From Gracilaria vermiculophylla (taxonomy: Eukaryota > Rhodophyta > Florideophyceae > Gracilariales > Gracilariaceae), in NCBI GenBank assembly GCA_019155205.2, contig JAHNZQ020000049.1:2284157-2326425 (forward strand): 42,269 bases of DNA. The letters run 5' to 3'. Shown here in pieces: positions 31,539 through 42,237 of the stretch (the stretch's first letter is position 1; each line of letters opens with the position of its first letter). The translations under genes were made by a program, and so were the position numbers. Under the pieces are notes generated by a model. That model saw only the letters and a program-made list of their open reading frames with translations. It was not told the DNA's origin and did not search any database.

Positions 31539-33544
31539 TACGTGATGCTTGTCACGAGACGAAGAATTGTATGCTTGACGACTTTAGAACGAAGACAAAA
31601 GATTGGCGGGCACTATTTGGCAACGGTCATATTTGTACTACCGAAACACTACCACATGTCTTCTGTGCACATGAAGGGAACCGAGACGAAAAGGTCCCAT
31701 CGATAACGGTAAGATGCAAATACAGTAGATCCGGGATAGAATTCGGAGAAATGCCGTTGCAAGTATCAAAACTTTTTTAACTAGTTTTGCCTTCTTTTTC
31801 CGTATTCCATATCTCGGGTAAGAAATAGTAAAAATTAAAAGCGAGGAGCCGACTTGCAAGACTGAACTTCAGTGAAGTAAGAGAAGAAATAGACGCAATG
31901 GGATTAAAGCATTGTCTCAATTCGAAGCGAATGAGCAATGTCAGCTCTTGCGTAACGGCTCTCAACAAAATTCGGAAGATGGCAGCCGGAGTAATTTGAG
32001 TGTTGATGGCACATAAGCAGCGTCTCCGCGCCCGAATCTTTTCGGGAGTCCGGCTCATCATCTGCAAAACCCACATCCTCCTGCATTATGATTGCAGTGC
32101 CTCACCGTCTTTGGTAGACCTGCATCAAGCCTCTTCAACCCCGCACTTGAGAAATGGATCCGTCCGACATTCTGTTCGTTGATGACGCCTTCCCGACATT
32201 GTTACGACGGTCGGTTTCATACTCACATTGGCAAGGAACCTGAGAAATAGGGCGGTGTTCTATGGGACTGGCAGAAACGAAGCTCACCCAGTTTGCTTCC
32301 TGAATACCTGTCGCTCATGTAACCGGCAAAGACACCGCCCGGGAGTGCAAATCTTAAAGCTGCCCATTCAACTAAGCGCAGGCGTAGCCAGTCAGTGATA
32401 GGCTCGCCGGCAAAACGCTCAAAAGCAACAGTGGAAGTTTGGAGCGGCTTGGAAGGTCCGAAGAGGTTGTGGTTGCGGCGCATCTCTCCCGCACGGATAC
32501 AGTGGAGCCTTCATTTTAGACATGGGTGAGGTCCCGGGAATCTCTCCATATAGAGTTTTCGTGAAAGGCAGGTTTAGGGATAGCGATATTACCTAGGAGG
32601 AGGTGATATTCGCTAACGCGGAGGAATAACCACGGCTTGCTCTTGTAAATAACTCTTGGGAAAATGCGAAAAGTGATATATTTGACGACTTTAGGATGAA
32701 GACAAAAGACGAACGAGATATATCTGGCGAGAATTTTCTCGGTACAATTGAATGATTGCCAAAGGTATTCAGTGCACATGGCGTGAGCTGCCACGAAAGA
32801 ATGACATCGAAAACGGTGGGATGTAAATAGATCCTGGATCGTTTTCATAGAGTAAGTCAATTATTACGCTTTTGTAAATGTGCGTCTGGCGGACCCGAAG
32901 AAGTGAGATAATAACTTCCGTTTGAATGCCCATTGCGTGGAAATCGTTCAGGGGCCATTAAAAGTGTTGCTGTTGAAGACGGCCTTTCTTCGTTGATTCT
33001 ACTTGCGTGGCATAAAACGAGCTTCGGTTTTCTCTTCGCTTGCCTGTGACGGATGAAATTTGTTCACGTCTGTAATAGCCAGAACGTATTAGTGTCCCAT
33101 TCCAGATGAGTGCAGTTTTCGAGAATGAAGTAAGTAGATAGACGAATTAAACTCAACTTCCTCCTTTCAACAAGATAAATGTCCTGCTCCGCGTGACAGC
33201 GCCAAGTAGCATTCCGTATATCGATTGCCTGCATGTGTTTCAAATAGAAGAGCGAAAGAAATTCTGGAGGAGAGGTAGTACTTGTTCGATACAGAGACAT
33301 ACATTTCTCAGCATTCCAGCAGCATAGTAGCACATTCTCTGCTAAGGTTCTCTTCTGGGCTTGGTAGTGTGAAAAGGAATCCTGAACTTAGAAAGAGTGA
33401 GGCTATAAAGAATCCATCCGGTACATGATGACCTAAACGGTAATATCTTATGCTAGCTTCAAAATGAAGGAACGTTTCCTCCATTTCAAAATGTTGGAAA
33501 CAATGGTTGCATTTGTTGAAATGCTGGCAAACGCAGGGAGAACA
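31539..33544. other. spacer with a local duplication and a possible transporter fragment
   Basis: 31572-31735 and 32688-32840 are diverged direct repeats (both begin GACGACTTTAG, then GAAGACAAAAGA, and share GTGCACATG further on). The minus ORF 32223-32483 includes LRFALPGGVFAGYMSDRYSG, which resembles the loop motif (G-x-x-x-D-R) of major-facilitator transporters but is too short to call. The minus ORF 33064-33333 has no recognised motif. The duplication begins just upstream of the helicase gene start. Confidence 0.4.
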
Positions 33545-36500
33545 TTAAGTATTTTGGTGATTTTGACTTAAATTAGGGAACGATGAGACAAGCTGAACTG
33601 AAAAGAGTGCACGCAGAACATACTCCAGGTATACTATCAATGACTTCAGTCTTCTTTTCTTTCGAGACTCATCAATGAGCTGTTTGGCCTTTTCCATGAA
33701 TTCATACCATTCAGTTTGGATACATTCATCTTCTGTTTTTTTTTACAACACTCACTCCTTCTGCAACTATAATCGCCACATCCAAACGAGAGTCAAACTT
33801 ATTCGGTTCCTGTATAGAACTATGGTTTGACTTCTTGTTTTCCTGCGCGTATAGTTTGGTCACGCTCTTCATGTTGACATTCTTCACCGTTGAGCGTCGA
33901 ACAGCGTCCCGTATAAGTGATTCCAAAACAGGAGAGAGATCGGAGAAAGATCTCATGAGATCTTGATGTTTTGTTCCGAAACTAACGGCACGTTTGACAC
34001 TTGGATCCTCTAGAATACGTTTCAATGTTTCCTCTCTATGTCCCTCCGGCACTCTCATTCGAACACTGAAATCCACGAGCGCTTTGAAAACATTACTTTT
34101 GTTTTCATTTAGGATAGTATTATTTGTACCTGTGACGTCATTGTCGCGTGTCGGGCCTTTCTCCTTGCCCGACAGTCCATTTTCGACACCCATTGTTGCG
34201 TCCGAAGCCGTCGATGTTATATTGTTCTCACTACGTTTTTCTTCTTTAAGGAGCACCGCAAGTGTCCGTTCACTCCGAGGGAGACCCTACAGTCTACGGA
34301 TCCTGTGTTTGTCTTACTTCTCGTGCGCTGCGATGGTGGTTCACCTTGTAAATCAGCTTCAAGCACTTCTGTACAGGGTTCAAAGCCATTTTCTTCCTCG
34401 GCGCCACCTACTCTGTCATCATCCCACAGAAATACGTTACTCTGCACTGGCAGTCTTCCACTGTTCTCGTACTTGAACGCCATAACACGCATTCTGGTTT
34501 GAATCATATGGGCGTACCTTGTGAAAAAGAAATTGCGATATGAATCATTCAGATATGCCCATCTTTGCTTCTTATCGCCCCGACGAAAGATATCCATATT
34601 TCGTAGTACAAAGGAGGCATGATATGTAGCAAAAGACCCGCATTCGGCTCCTTTCTGTAATAGCTTGCGATGTTCATGAACATGCAACCAAACAAGCAAC
34701 TGATTAACATTCAGCGTCGATCCCGGTTGGGTGCAGCACCTGTATCAGAGTAGGTTTCTTGTTAGATTTCCATAGTTTCATATTTCTTTGTCTTTTCTAT
34801 CAAATAGAAGGCATCTAGCCAGCTCTAATTGCTGTACTGTGCGGGAAGACTCGAATTCTGCGTTGTTCTAAAGATGCTCAACTAAATCTGAAAGTCCGAA
34901 CAGAACGCCTAATGTCCAATGATCTCTGCCGCACATGAAAATGAAAGTGACTTTGGACCTCCACACAAGTTCATGTGTGTCACCTCTCGATTTTGGATGC
35001 GTTAGAAGTTTGCGCTCTTTCTCCCGCAATTCTTGACTATCATCCGCCAAATCGTGTTTCAACCATCCTTGGGTATAAACGGGATCGAACACAAACACTT
35101 CCTCGAGACTGGTCTTCGTCCAGTTCCTAAGGAAGAGAATAGAGTAAATCACAGCCTGGTCTGTACCCGAACGAAGATTTCTGATTGACGTCACGTCCTT
35201 TCGATTAAGCTTAAGTTCGTCATGCAATACCCTACCAGATGCGACCAATACAGAACTGTATTCATCATCATCCTCAAGCTTGAAACTTCTGCAGCTATCA
35301 AACACGCAATGTCGAATTTCTTCTTTCCCGTAGTGGCCATCTTTATCATAGTCTTACGAACGTGCTCAACGATTTTCAATTTCTCTCTGTTTCCTTCGAT
35401 AAATGTTACTTCCGAGCGAGCTTCCTTCCTGAAGGAGTTGTCCTCCTTCTTTATCTTAGTCTTTAGCTTGTCCAGAAAGTCAAAGTCTTCTTGGGCGGGC
35501 CAATCAACATGTTGTTCCCATCCGACAGGAGGTTTTGTAACCTCTGCAAGAGAATCATCTGCTGCCTGTTGTTCTGAAAAAGGCTTTTGGATTCTTGCTA
35601 CCTTCTTTGCGGACTTCCTGCGTTCCTTAGCAAACGTGAGGAGGATGTTCTCATCATCATCGAAAGATTTCCTCATGGCGATCACCGTCTCCTTCATCTT
35701 GGAAGGCTGCCAGTTTTGCACGATGCTCAAGGTAAAAATGCCGAAATTCGTATTTGCGCAACCTTCAAGGTAGCAGAGCTCGTCCACGACATCAGCCTTT
35801 ATCATCCTGTCTGCTCCTGACATGTATCCAGATCGTGTCTTTTTCGACGTCACTGCTGAGGAAAGATATCGCATGCTTTCTTTGGCGTCTGACTGGTTTG
35901 TATAACACCTTATACAGTTCATATAGTTTGCAATGTGTCAAGGCTTTCGGATTTTCACTTGGCCTTTTTGCTCAAACTTGTCGAATACGTATTGATTCTT
36001 TCCACCACCAATATTTACGTAGTTTGTCGTACTCTGCTACTTGTGCAATTATTCCGTATCCATCCGGTCGTGGTTTCGAAGCTTTATTATGGTGTACAAG
36101 TAGGAACTTATACCGCTTAAAGTGCAGGGGAGTCCCTTCATCAACGATATCAGCAAGGTTGACAAGCTCATACGGGAAGAGAAGCATATGCATCTGACGA
36201 GCACCTGCGAGGAACCGATTACCACCTCCTAAGATAAGTAGCTTACCGACTAAAGCACCCTCTGTGCAACTGGAGACAAGTAAAGGCTCTGAAAAGTGGA
36301 ACTCAAGACTCGATCCTATTTCTTGAACCAAGCGAGTCAACTTCTTCGTAGATTTCATTCGCCCGATAAGCGTTCCCACAAACAAATCCACCTAGGCGAG
36401 ACGTATTTCGGAGTTTCGAGCTTTTTGAATACGACGGTACACCTCATCAGTCAGTTCTGGAAGTGTGTCGATACTTGGCATATCCGTAACATGGTTTCCA

Positions 36501-36547
36501 TGTTCGCCATCTTCAATATCTGTAGAAATCGCCTTTTTTGGAGCCAT
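33545..36547 (-). pseudogene. C48 (Ulp1-like) cysteine protease gene (decayed)
   Basis: Reads from ATG 36547 (MAPKKAISTDIEDGEHG) for about 1,000 codons. A TAG interrupts it before position 36391, TGA and frame changes near 35.95 kb and 35.3 kb follow, and later there are shifts near 34.25 kb and in a nine-T run at 33736-33744. The N-terminal 450 residues are unrecognised, with a charged, coiled-coil-like stretch (35.45-35.7 kb). The protease part shows FIFMCGRDHWTLGVLF (catalytic His about 34920), ARCLLFD (Asp about 34800) and LLQKGAECGSFATYHASF (Cys about 34641). This is the H-D-C order of C48 peptidases with the longer H-D spacing seen in transposon-borne copies; three stops lie between His and Cys. 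C48 proteases cleave SUMO-type conjugates, and many DNA transposon families capture them. Divergent from the plus gene at 36901. Confidence 0.65.
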
Positions 36548-36900
36548 ACAAGGCAAGTGTAGCAAGGAAAACGGAGGATGTCAAGGCAGCAGTGTGGGAA
36601 AAGCAAAAAGACCAGAATTTCTTTTGGAACATGAGATTGAACTAGAAAGCTGATAATCTCAAGGTTCGAGTGCAAAAATTGCATTAAAAGCTTCGGTAAC
36701 TGGTTCCACCTCCGCGTGGAGGCCCAACCGGGGTTATCGAAGCAGGGACCCCACGGAGGGTCTCGGAGGGTGAAGCACGCTGAGGGAGGGGAGGGGCAAA
36801 CGGAGAGAAATAAATTGTAGTAACGGCTTCTGTGCGTCCAATGAAATGCATTTTGGCTCTGTGAGCGGGCGTAAAATGGGTCAAAAGGGTGATCTTTTTT
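36548..36900. promoter_or_regulatory. divergent promoter region between the C48 gene and the unknown plus gene
   Basis: 353 bp separate the two ATGs. It contains two perfect short hairpins: CCTCC-gcgt-GGAGG at 36709-36722 and GACCC-cacgga-GGGTC at 36747-36762. A purine-rich run follows at about 36778-36812. No TATA box is clear. A shared promoter is inferred from position only. Confidence 0.4.
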
Positions 36901-38929
36901 ATGGATTTTGTTATTAGACTCTGGTGGTCCTTCCTTCGAGGCGGATCCAAAATTGCAAGAACAATTGAGAGACTATTCCATCGGAACAAGATCGATTTGC
37001 TTCTACCAAGGGCCCGGAAGCGTTTGAAGTGCATCTGGAGGCCATGCAAGAAGCAGAACTCTGAAGGACTCTGGTGTCGAGGTCAAATTGTTTTCAGGCC
37101 GTTTCTTTGGAAGTAGGTCTCATGGTTTCACGAATTAGAACGGGTAAACGCGGAGTACTTATCGTTGGCGATGAGCGAGAATTTCGTAATGGGGGTACAT
37201 GGGACTCTCTTGGCGCCACATATCTTGCCAGAAAGGCATGTTACGAAGGAAATACACGCGGCTTTGGATTTGGGATGGTACCTCTCGAGTTGTCGTACAG
37301 GTAGATATCTAGTTTCGCTCAATTCACACAGATGAGCGAAAATGAGGGAAAATTTATGTTATACACGGCCTCCTCAGAATGCATGATATCTCTGGAAGAG
37401 GACTACGTCGGTCTGGAAATTGATTCGGAACTGTACATTATACAAGATATGGAAGTGTCCAACCCCTTGTTCGAATCTATGGTCGTCGCGTACCAACACT
37501 TTCTTTGTTTTGTTTTGCGACTCGGTCTGACAAAAGAGACGGGCGTGAATAACAACATAGATTCCCCTATGGAAGATGACATGGCTTTCGGAACCAATAT
37601 CTGTTGTCCGTTCGGTATCCGGACACCCAAGAATGAGGGAATGCGATATTTCCTGCGTAATGTAAACAACAGCTCCATTGCAGCTGGGGTTGACAAAGAA
37701 CGTGGACAGATTCGTTTGAAGAAGATTAGAGTGCCTCAGACCAGTAGCGAAGCTTGGGAGGCGTGGGAACCAAATGCTTATACTTCAACAGGGCTTGAAA
37801 CATTAGGGAGCTTTGTTTTATTTACAATCCTTCTCTCTTTTGAAGGGGAGATATCAGAAGAGGCTATGGATGGAGCGGGGGTTTTCTTGACAGCGACAGA
37901 GAAAATTGTAAGGTGCTTTACAAACCAGAGAGAGAAAGCAGCCTACTATTACGAATATGTTGCTGCAGTGGATCCGAGGGACAAGATTGCTATCTGGACA
38001 ATGTTTCTCACGGTGGGGTTTTCCATCCTGCAACCAAATACGGTTGCAATGTTGATCGGGGGACAATACACTCATGCAATTCAAGTATTTGTGTGCATCA
38101 TTACGGCATAGACATTGAACAGAACACCATATGCGTTTTGTCATCGTGATCGGTATGAGAGTGTCAGAGAGCTGTGCGAGAATGGTGAGACCGTGGGATT
38201 CCTAGAACGGGAAGAACTGCAAGAATTGATATATTGGACACTAAGGGACGTGTCAAAAGTACTGGGTATGTTATGGGGAGCATACCGTTTCTACTTAACG
38301 TTGACTTGAATAATGAGTTTCGGAAGGGTCTGGTAGAGGGAATGTACGACATGCTGCCAGGGAAGTCATCACTACTTGAATTGTATCAGTACAACCCCAT
38401 TCTACGCATAGACTGCCAGTACGCAGGGGAGCAAGAAGTCGAAAAGAAAGAGCTTGAGGATGGAGGGCAGGTACTGATGGGTCTACCCGACGGAAGGCAA
38501 TGGACAGTAGAAGACGTCCCTTTCTTTAGATATGAAGAACTCATTGGAGGGCCCATTAAGTTTCCCTTGAATATTTGCGACCTGCAGGATGCTGAAATGA
38601 ATCGCCAGAACCGACTTGTGCACAAACTCGATGCAAATGATGAAGGTCGAAAAAGCATGGGGGACTCCATAGTTACGAAAAATGAAATGATGGGTCAACG
38701 TCAGGGACAGAGAGTAGTAGTTATGAAGGAAAGAGAAGAAGCAAAAGTACGAAGTACAAGGAAACGTACGTCCACATCAAGAAGCAGCGTAGATGAATCG
38801 AGTGCAGAAATCAGTCGAAGAAGGTGTGATGTTCAGGTGGAGAAGCACAATAAGATACACTCGCTGCGGTCAGGAGGGAGGAAGAGACGTAGAAACGTAA
38901 TCGAAGAAGACAGAGAAGAGGAACAATAA
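36901..38929 (+). pseudogene. unknown protein gene, divergent partner of the C48 gene (decayed)
   Basis: Coding-like sequence from ATG 36901 to TAA 38927-38929. The first 150 bp change frame at least twice. From about 37044 one frame runs to 38260, with TGA 37062, a TAG after LSYR (about 37304) and TAG 38109; the frame then shifts near 38262 and stays open to the end. The 259-codon open block at 37332-38111 has a hydrophobic, helical C-terminal part (e.g. DKIAIWTMFLTVGFSILQP). The last 80 residues are Arg/Lys/Ser-rich with a GRKRRRN cluster, suggesting nuclear localisation and DNA or RNA binding. I recognise no domain. By pairing with a C48 protease it could be a transposase or packaging-type protein of the same element; this is speculation. 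Confidence 0.6.
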
Positions 38930-39612
38930 CAATCCGAGCTGAACGTGAAGAAGAATTTTTTTTTTCCTTATGGAGGAGAAAGTCTTTTATTCTGAAATTG
39001 AGATAAATCTACGACATTTGGGCTCGCGTATGGCAAATGTCTGTGTATGCATGATTTGCTTGCCGACGTTCTGCGTACGTGCTGCGTACCCGACCGTAAT
39101 CAGCACAAGTGGATATGAAACCCACCTGTACGTGGATGTTGATAACTCTGATGGTGCACATTGAAGAAACGTTGACAGGGTGAATGATAATGGCGTTCTC
39201 TCATTCGCAACTGGCATGGACGTGCATGCGTAGAAGGCGTTTGTGTGTATGCAAATGGTGTCTCTCTGCACTTTTGAAACAAACGCGTTTGCGTGCATGT
39301 AACAAGAATGTAGAAAACTTTGTAATGAAAGTGTTTCTTGGAGCAGACTTGCCTACACTTCAGTGTGAGCCACGAATTCGTACCGTTAGGACATGCGCGC
39401 GCATTGGTGCGCTGGCGTGTTTGACGCGCCTGCGTGGGGGTGTGTGAGGGACGTATGTGCATGCATGACATGTATTGCATGAGTGCAGGAGGCACGTCTG
39501 TTTGCCTGTATCAACTGCGTTTGCATGAGTCTGCGACGTATAGGATTAAGAATGTACGAAATGCTTTCCCATGCGTAAGTTGAAATGGTGCTAACTCGAT
39601 GGCCTTTCGATT
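38930..39612. other. spacer rich in TGCGTG/TGCATG steps
   Basis: About 680 bp without a convincing ORF. From 39010 to 39550 it is dense in alternating pyrimidine-purine runs such as GTGTGTATGCA, GCGTGCATGT and ATGCGCGCGCAT, marking the switch from the AT-rich block to the GC-rich island. Confidence 0.45.
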
Positions 39613-40436
39613 TCAGTCGTTGAAGTCCCGAATGGTGCGGACGTATTTATCCGGATGCTTCTTGAGAATGACTTAAGGAGGGGTATCGTGTACTCGGAAG
39701 ACATGAATGTCTTCTCCCTCTCTTTTGCGACGTTTGAAGAGAGTGTCGAGGGCGTGAGAGTTGAGTTTTGGATCGGAAGAGGACAAAACGTATTGCTCGG
39801 AGCAAAGATATTTTGCGCGAGTGACGCCGCGCTGGAAGACGATGGGCAAGTCGACGATAAACACGCGCTGGACCCAGGACACGAGGGCGATGAGCGTGAA
39901 AAGAAGATTAAAGACAATGCCGGGCTAAATCGCAAAGGCGTGCGACAGGGCTGTGGCCCCGGCGTCGACGAGCATGTAGCACGGCGCTGAGTCGAAGACG
40001 ACAGCAGCGATGGCGTGCTTGCACTTATTGACAACGATTTGGGCATCGGCCTTGACAAAATGCGGGCAGATACAGGCGAAAACGTTGAACAGATGCGGCG
40101 AGGTGGGGACGCCACCGTTGTAAAATAACTTGTGGATGACGAAGCCGCCGGCGTGGAGGTAATCATCGGGGCGGGGATGCGCAGGACGGAGAGGATAAAA
40201 TTGGCGCTGGTGCCGGGATGCATGGCGAAGACGATGGGGGATGTGTTCACAAGCTGTACGGCATTGTAGCCCATGGCCTCGTAGAAAACGCCGTACTTGT
40301 TGAGGTTCTGAATGACGGCGCCCACCCAGCCGATTAGGACGGGGGTGGGAGTGGGTGGCCCAGCGGGAAGCGCGATGCGCCCGAGCACGGGATCGCCAGT
40401 GTTGGTCTTCTCGGCGTAGTGCTCGACGGGATCCAT
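39613..40436 (-). pseudogene. TMEM53 / DUF829-type protein (decayed)
   Basis: From ATG 40436 the minus strand reads MDPVEHYAEKTNTGDPVLGR, then PVLIGWVGAVIQNLNKYGVFYEAMGY, the typical start of DUF829 proteins (V-L-L-G-W-x-G-A...L.KY...Y...G). A one-base shift in a C-run at about 40168-40177 is needed to continue with GGFVIHKLFYNGG, then VVFDSAPCYM (the F-DSAP signature) and, after a TAG at 39925, YLCSEQYVLSSSDPK. The C-terminal HDTPP segment meets a TAA at 39673, and the final TGA is 39613-39615. Total length of about 274 codons matches TMEM53 (277 aa in human). Family members are alpha/beta-hydrolase-fold proteins, with TMEM53 known at the nuclear envelope. GC-rich, unlike the genes to its left. 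Confidence 0.8.
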
Positions 40437-40660
40437 GGTTGTGGGGCGGGGGGTAGGAAGGTCGGCGAGCGACTTGTGAATAACGTTGCGGTGGCGTGAA
40501 GTGCATTCGAAAAGAACACCCTACACGAGCGCCGCACGGAGTCGCCACGTGCAAGAGCCAAACGTAATCGGCGAGCGCAATTGGCAAGCGAAGAAAGCGA
40601 TCTATACAGGGGCACCCGAGAGGGAGATCAACTACGCGTGGAAGCGTTGATGCTGGAACA
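40437..40660. promoter_or_regulatory. head-to-head intergenic region between two GC-rich pseudogenes
   Basis: 224 bp between opposing ATGs (40436 minus, 40661 plus). This spacing suggests an ancestral bidirectional promoter. No specific motif is identified. Confidence 0.3.
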
Positions 40661-42007
40661 ATGGCGGCCCCGTTGGAGCGGCGGGCGTCGCTGCTGTCAG
40701 CGTTTTACTCGCACATCGACGGCGACAGCCGTGGCGACGGCAGCGGCGAAGCAGCGCATGTAGCGACAGCGACTGTAGCGGCGGCGGCGGTGCCGACAGC
40801 GGCGGCGGCGACGGAGCTATGCGGACCGCAGGCGGTGTTGCAACACGCGCACGCTCTGTTGCAGTCACTCGCGATGCACGAGCTGCTGCCGGGCTTGGCT
40901 GAGGCGCGGTCGCGCGTGGACGCGCTGTAGCTGGCGGCCCGCGTGGGGACGCGTCAGTGCTACGCGCAGCTGCGGGTGGCCATCGACGTGGCGTAGAATG
41001 CCCGTCTGGCGGCGGTGCTGTTGCTCAGCACAGCGATCGCTCCGCCACCGCGCCGTTGCCGAGCCATCGCCTCTTCCGGAGCTGCGCGGCTGCGCGGCTG
41101 CGTGACTGCCGCAGCACCACGCCGCCGAGGCCGCCGCCGCACACCTGCAGCCGTGGCCCGTGCGGGTCGTCGACCTCGACGGCTTGTGTGCAATGCGCCT
41201 GCTGCACGCCGCCACGTTTGCGCTCGCGCGTCAGGTTCCGGCTCTGGGCGCTGATGAGGCGCTGGGCACCGACCCTCGCGCCACACGCGCAGCCGTTTTT
41301 AAATCACGCACCACCGTCCTTAAATCACGCGCCACGTGGACACCGTCTTGCGCGCCGTGCACTACCACGTTCGCTCCGACCCCGACTTCGCCGCCACGCA
41401 CCGTGCCTTCTACAATGCCGCCCACGCCGACTCTGACGCCCTCTGCCCCGACTCGCCTGACGCCCTCCCCTCCGTTGCCGCCACCCGCGCGCTTCTGCTG
41501 CTCGGCGACAGCCTCGATTTTCTCCGCGACCACTTCCTTGCTGACGCCGCTAACAGCATCGCACTCAACACCGCACCGTCCATCGCCCTACGTGGTACCG
41601 CTTGCGATCTCGCCGCCGCGTACATCGCGCGTGCCAGCGTCAAGCTCGTGCCCGAGTTACACTCCGTCGCCCCACACTTCCGTGAGCCCCTAGCCCTCGA
41701 AGACGGCGTCGAATGGGTACCTTTTCTGCATTAGGCCGCCCATGTGGCCCACAACACCCTGGTGGCACCTGTCACTCACCAGATTAGCCCCAACGACGTG
41801 CTGCACAGTCGATCCGCCGCCTTCGACCTCACCGCCGCCTTCGACCAGCTGAACTCTAGCAGGCCGCCGCATCCTCACCCTCAACGCACCCAACTGCTGA
41901 AAAGCGTCTCACAAACACTCATTCCCGCCTTCAGCGAAGCCCACGAGCGCGAACACAATGCCGCCCTCAACGCCAGTCTGCACACCGCCATGACCGCCAA
42001 GCCCGCG
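40661..42007 (+). pseudogene. GC-rich unknown gene, decayed and interrupted by a mini-LTR element
   Basis: From ATG 40661 one frame reads an Ala-rich helical protein (LLSAFYSHIDGD; LQHAHALLQSLAMHELLPG) with TAG at 40928 and 40994. The best reading moves to another frame at about 41160-41330 (RVVDLDGLCAMRLLHAATFALARQ), then back to the first frame from 41336 (TVLRAVHYHVRSDPDFAATH...) with TAG at 41732. It runs into the mini-LTR element at 42008, so the ancestral gene probably continued beyond the window. All in-frame stops here are TAG, consistent with CAG-to-TAG changes. I recognise no domain. Local GC is far above the rest of the window. Confidence 0.55.
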
Positions 42008-42194
42008 TGTTGGAAAACATATGAGCTATTTGCGCTATACTCTCTTGTGACACAGGGCGCACAGTTCACCATTTGAACTAGCAACACGCCCCCTCGCCCT
42101 GTACTTCCTTACAGAACGAGACCTCGAGCTTACAGTAGCCACTCTTCACTACTGCTGTACACCTGTACAATTTCTCAGGCTCAGGTCACTTCTG

Positions 42195-42205
42195 GGAGTC
42201 GAACC
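42195..42205 (-). promoter_or_regulatory. exact pol III B-box motif in copy B
   Basis: The minus strand reads GGTTCGACTCC, a perfect match to GGTTCGANTCC, inside a 5-bp stem (CTGGG/CCCAG) like a tRNA T-arm. Confidence 0.6.
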
Positions 42206-42222
42206 CAGGGTCCTAGCGTTTA

Positions 42223-42237
42223 GCTGGGCCCATAACC
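42223..42237 (-). promoter_or_regulatory. half-tRNA primer binding site of copy B
   Basis: The plus strand reads GCTGGGCCCATAACC, identical to the initiator-Met anticodon arm. It directly abuts the 5' mini-LTR at 42238. Confidence 0.75.

Noticed and set aside
32223..32483. Major-facilitator transporter gene
   Set aside because: A single loop-like motif in an 86-codon ORF, with no neighbouring transmembrane segments in frame. It is mentioned only as a possible fragment.
40661..41734. Golgi tethering complex (COG-type) subunit
   Set aside because: The helical, Ala/Leu-rich composition suggested it, but I could not match any specific conserved segment.
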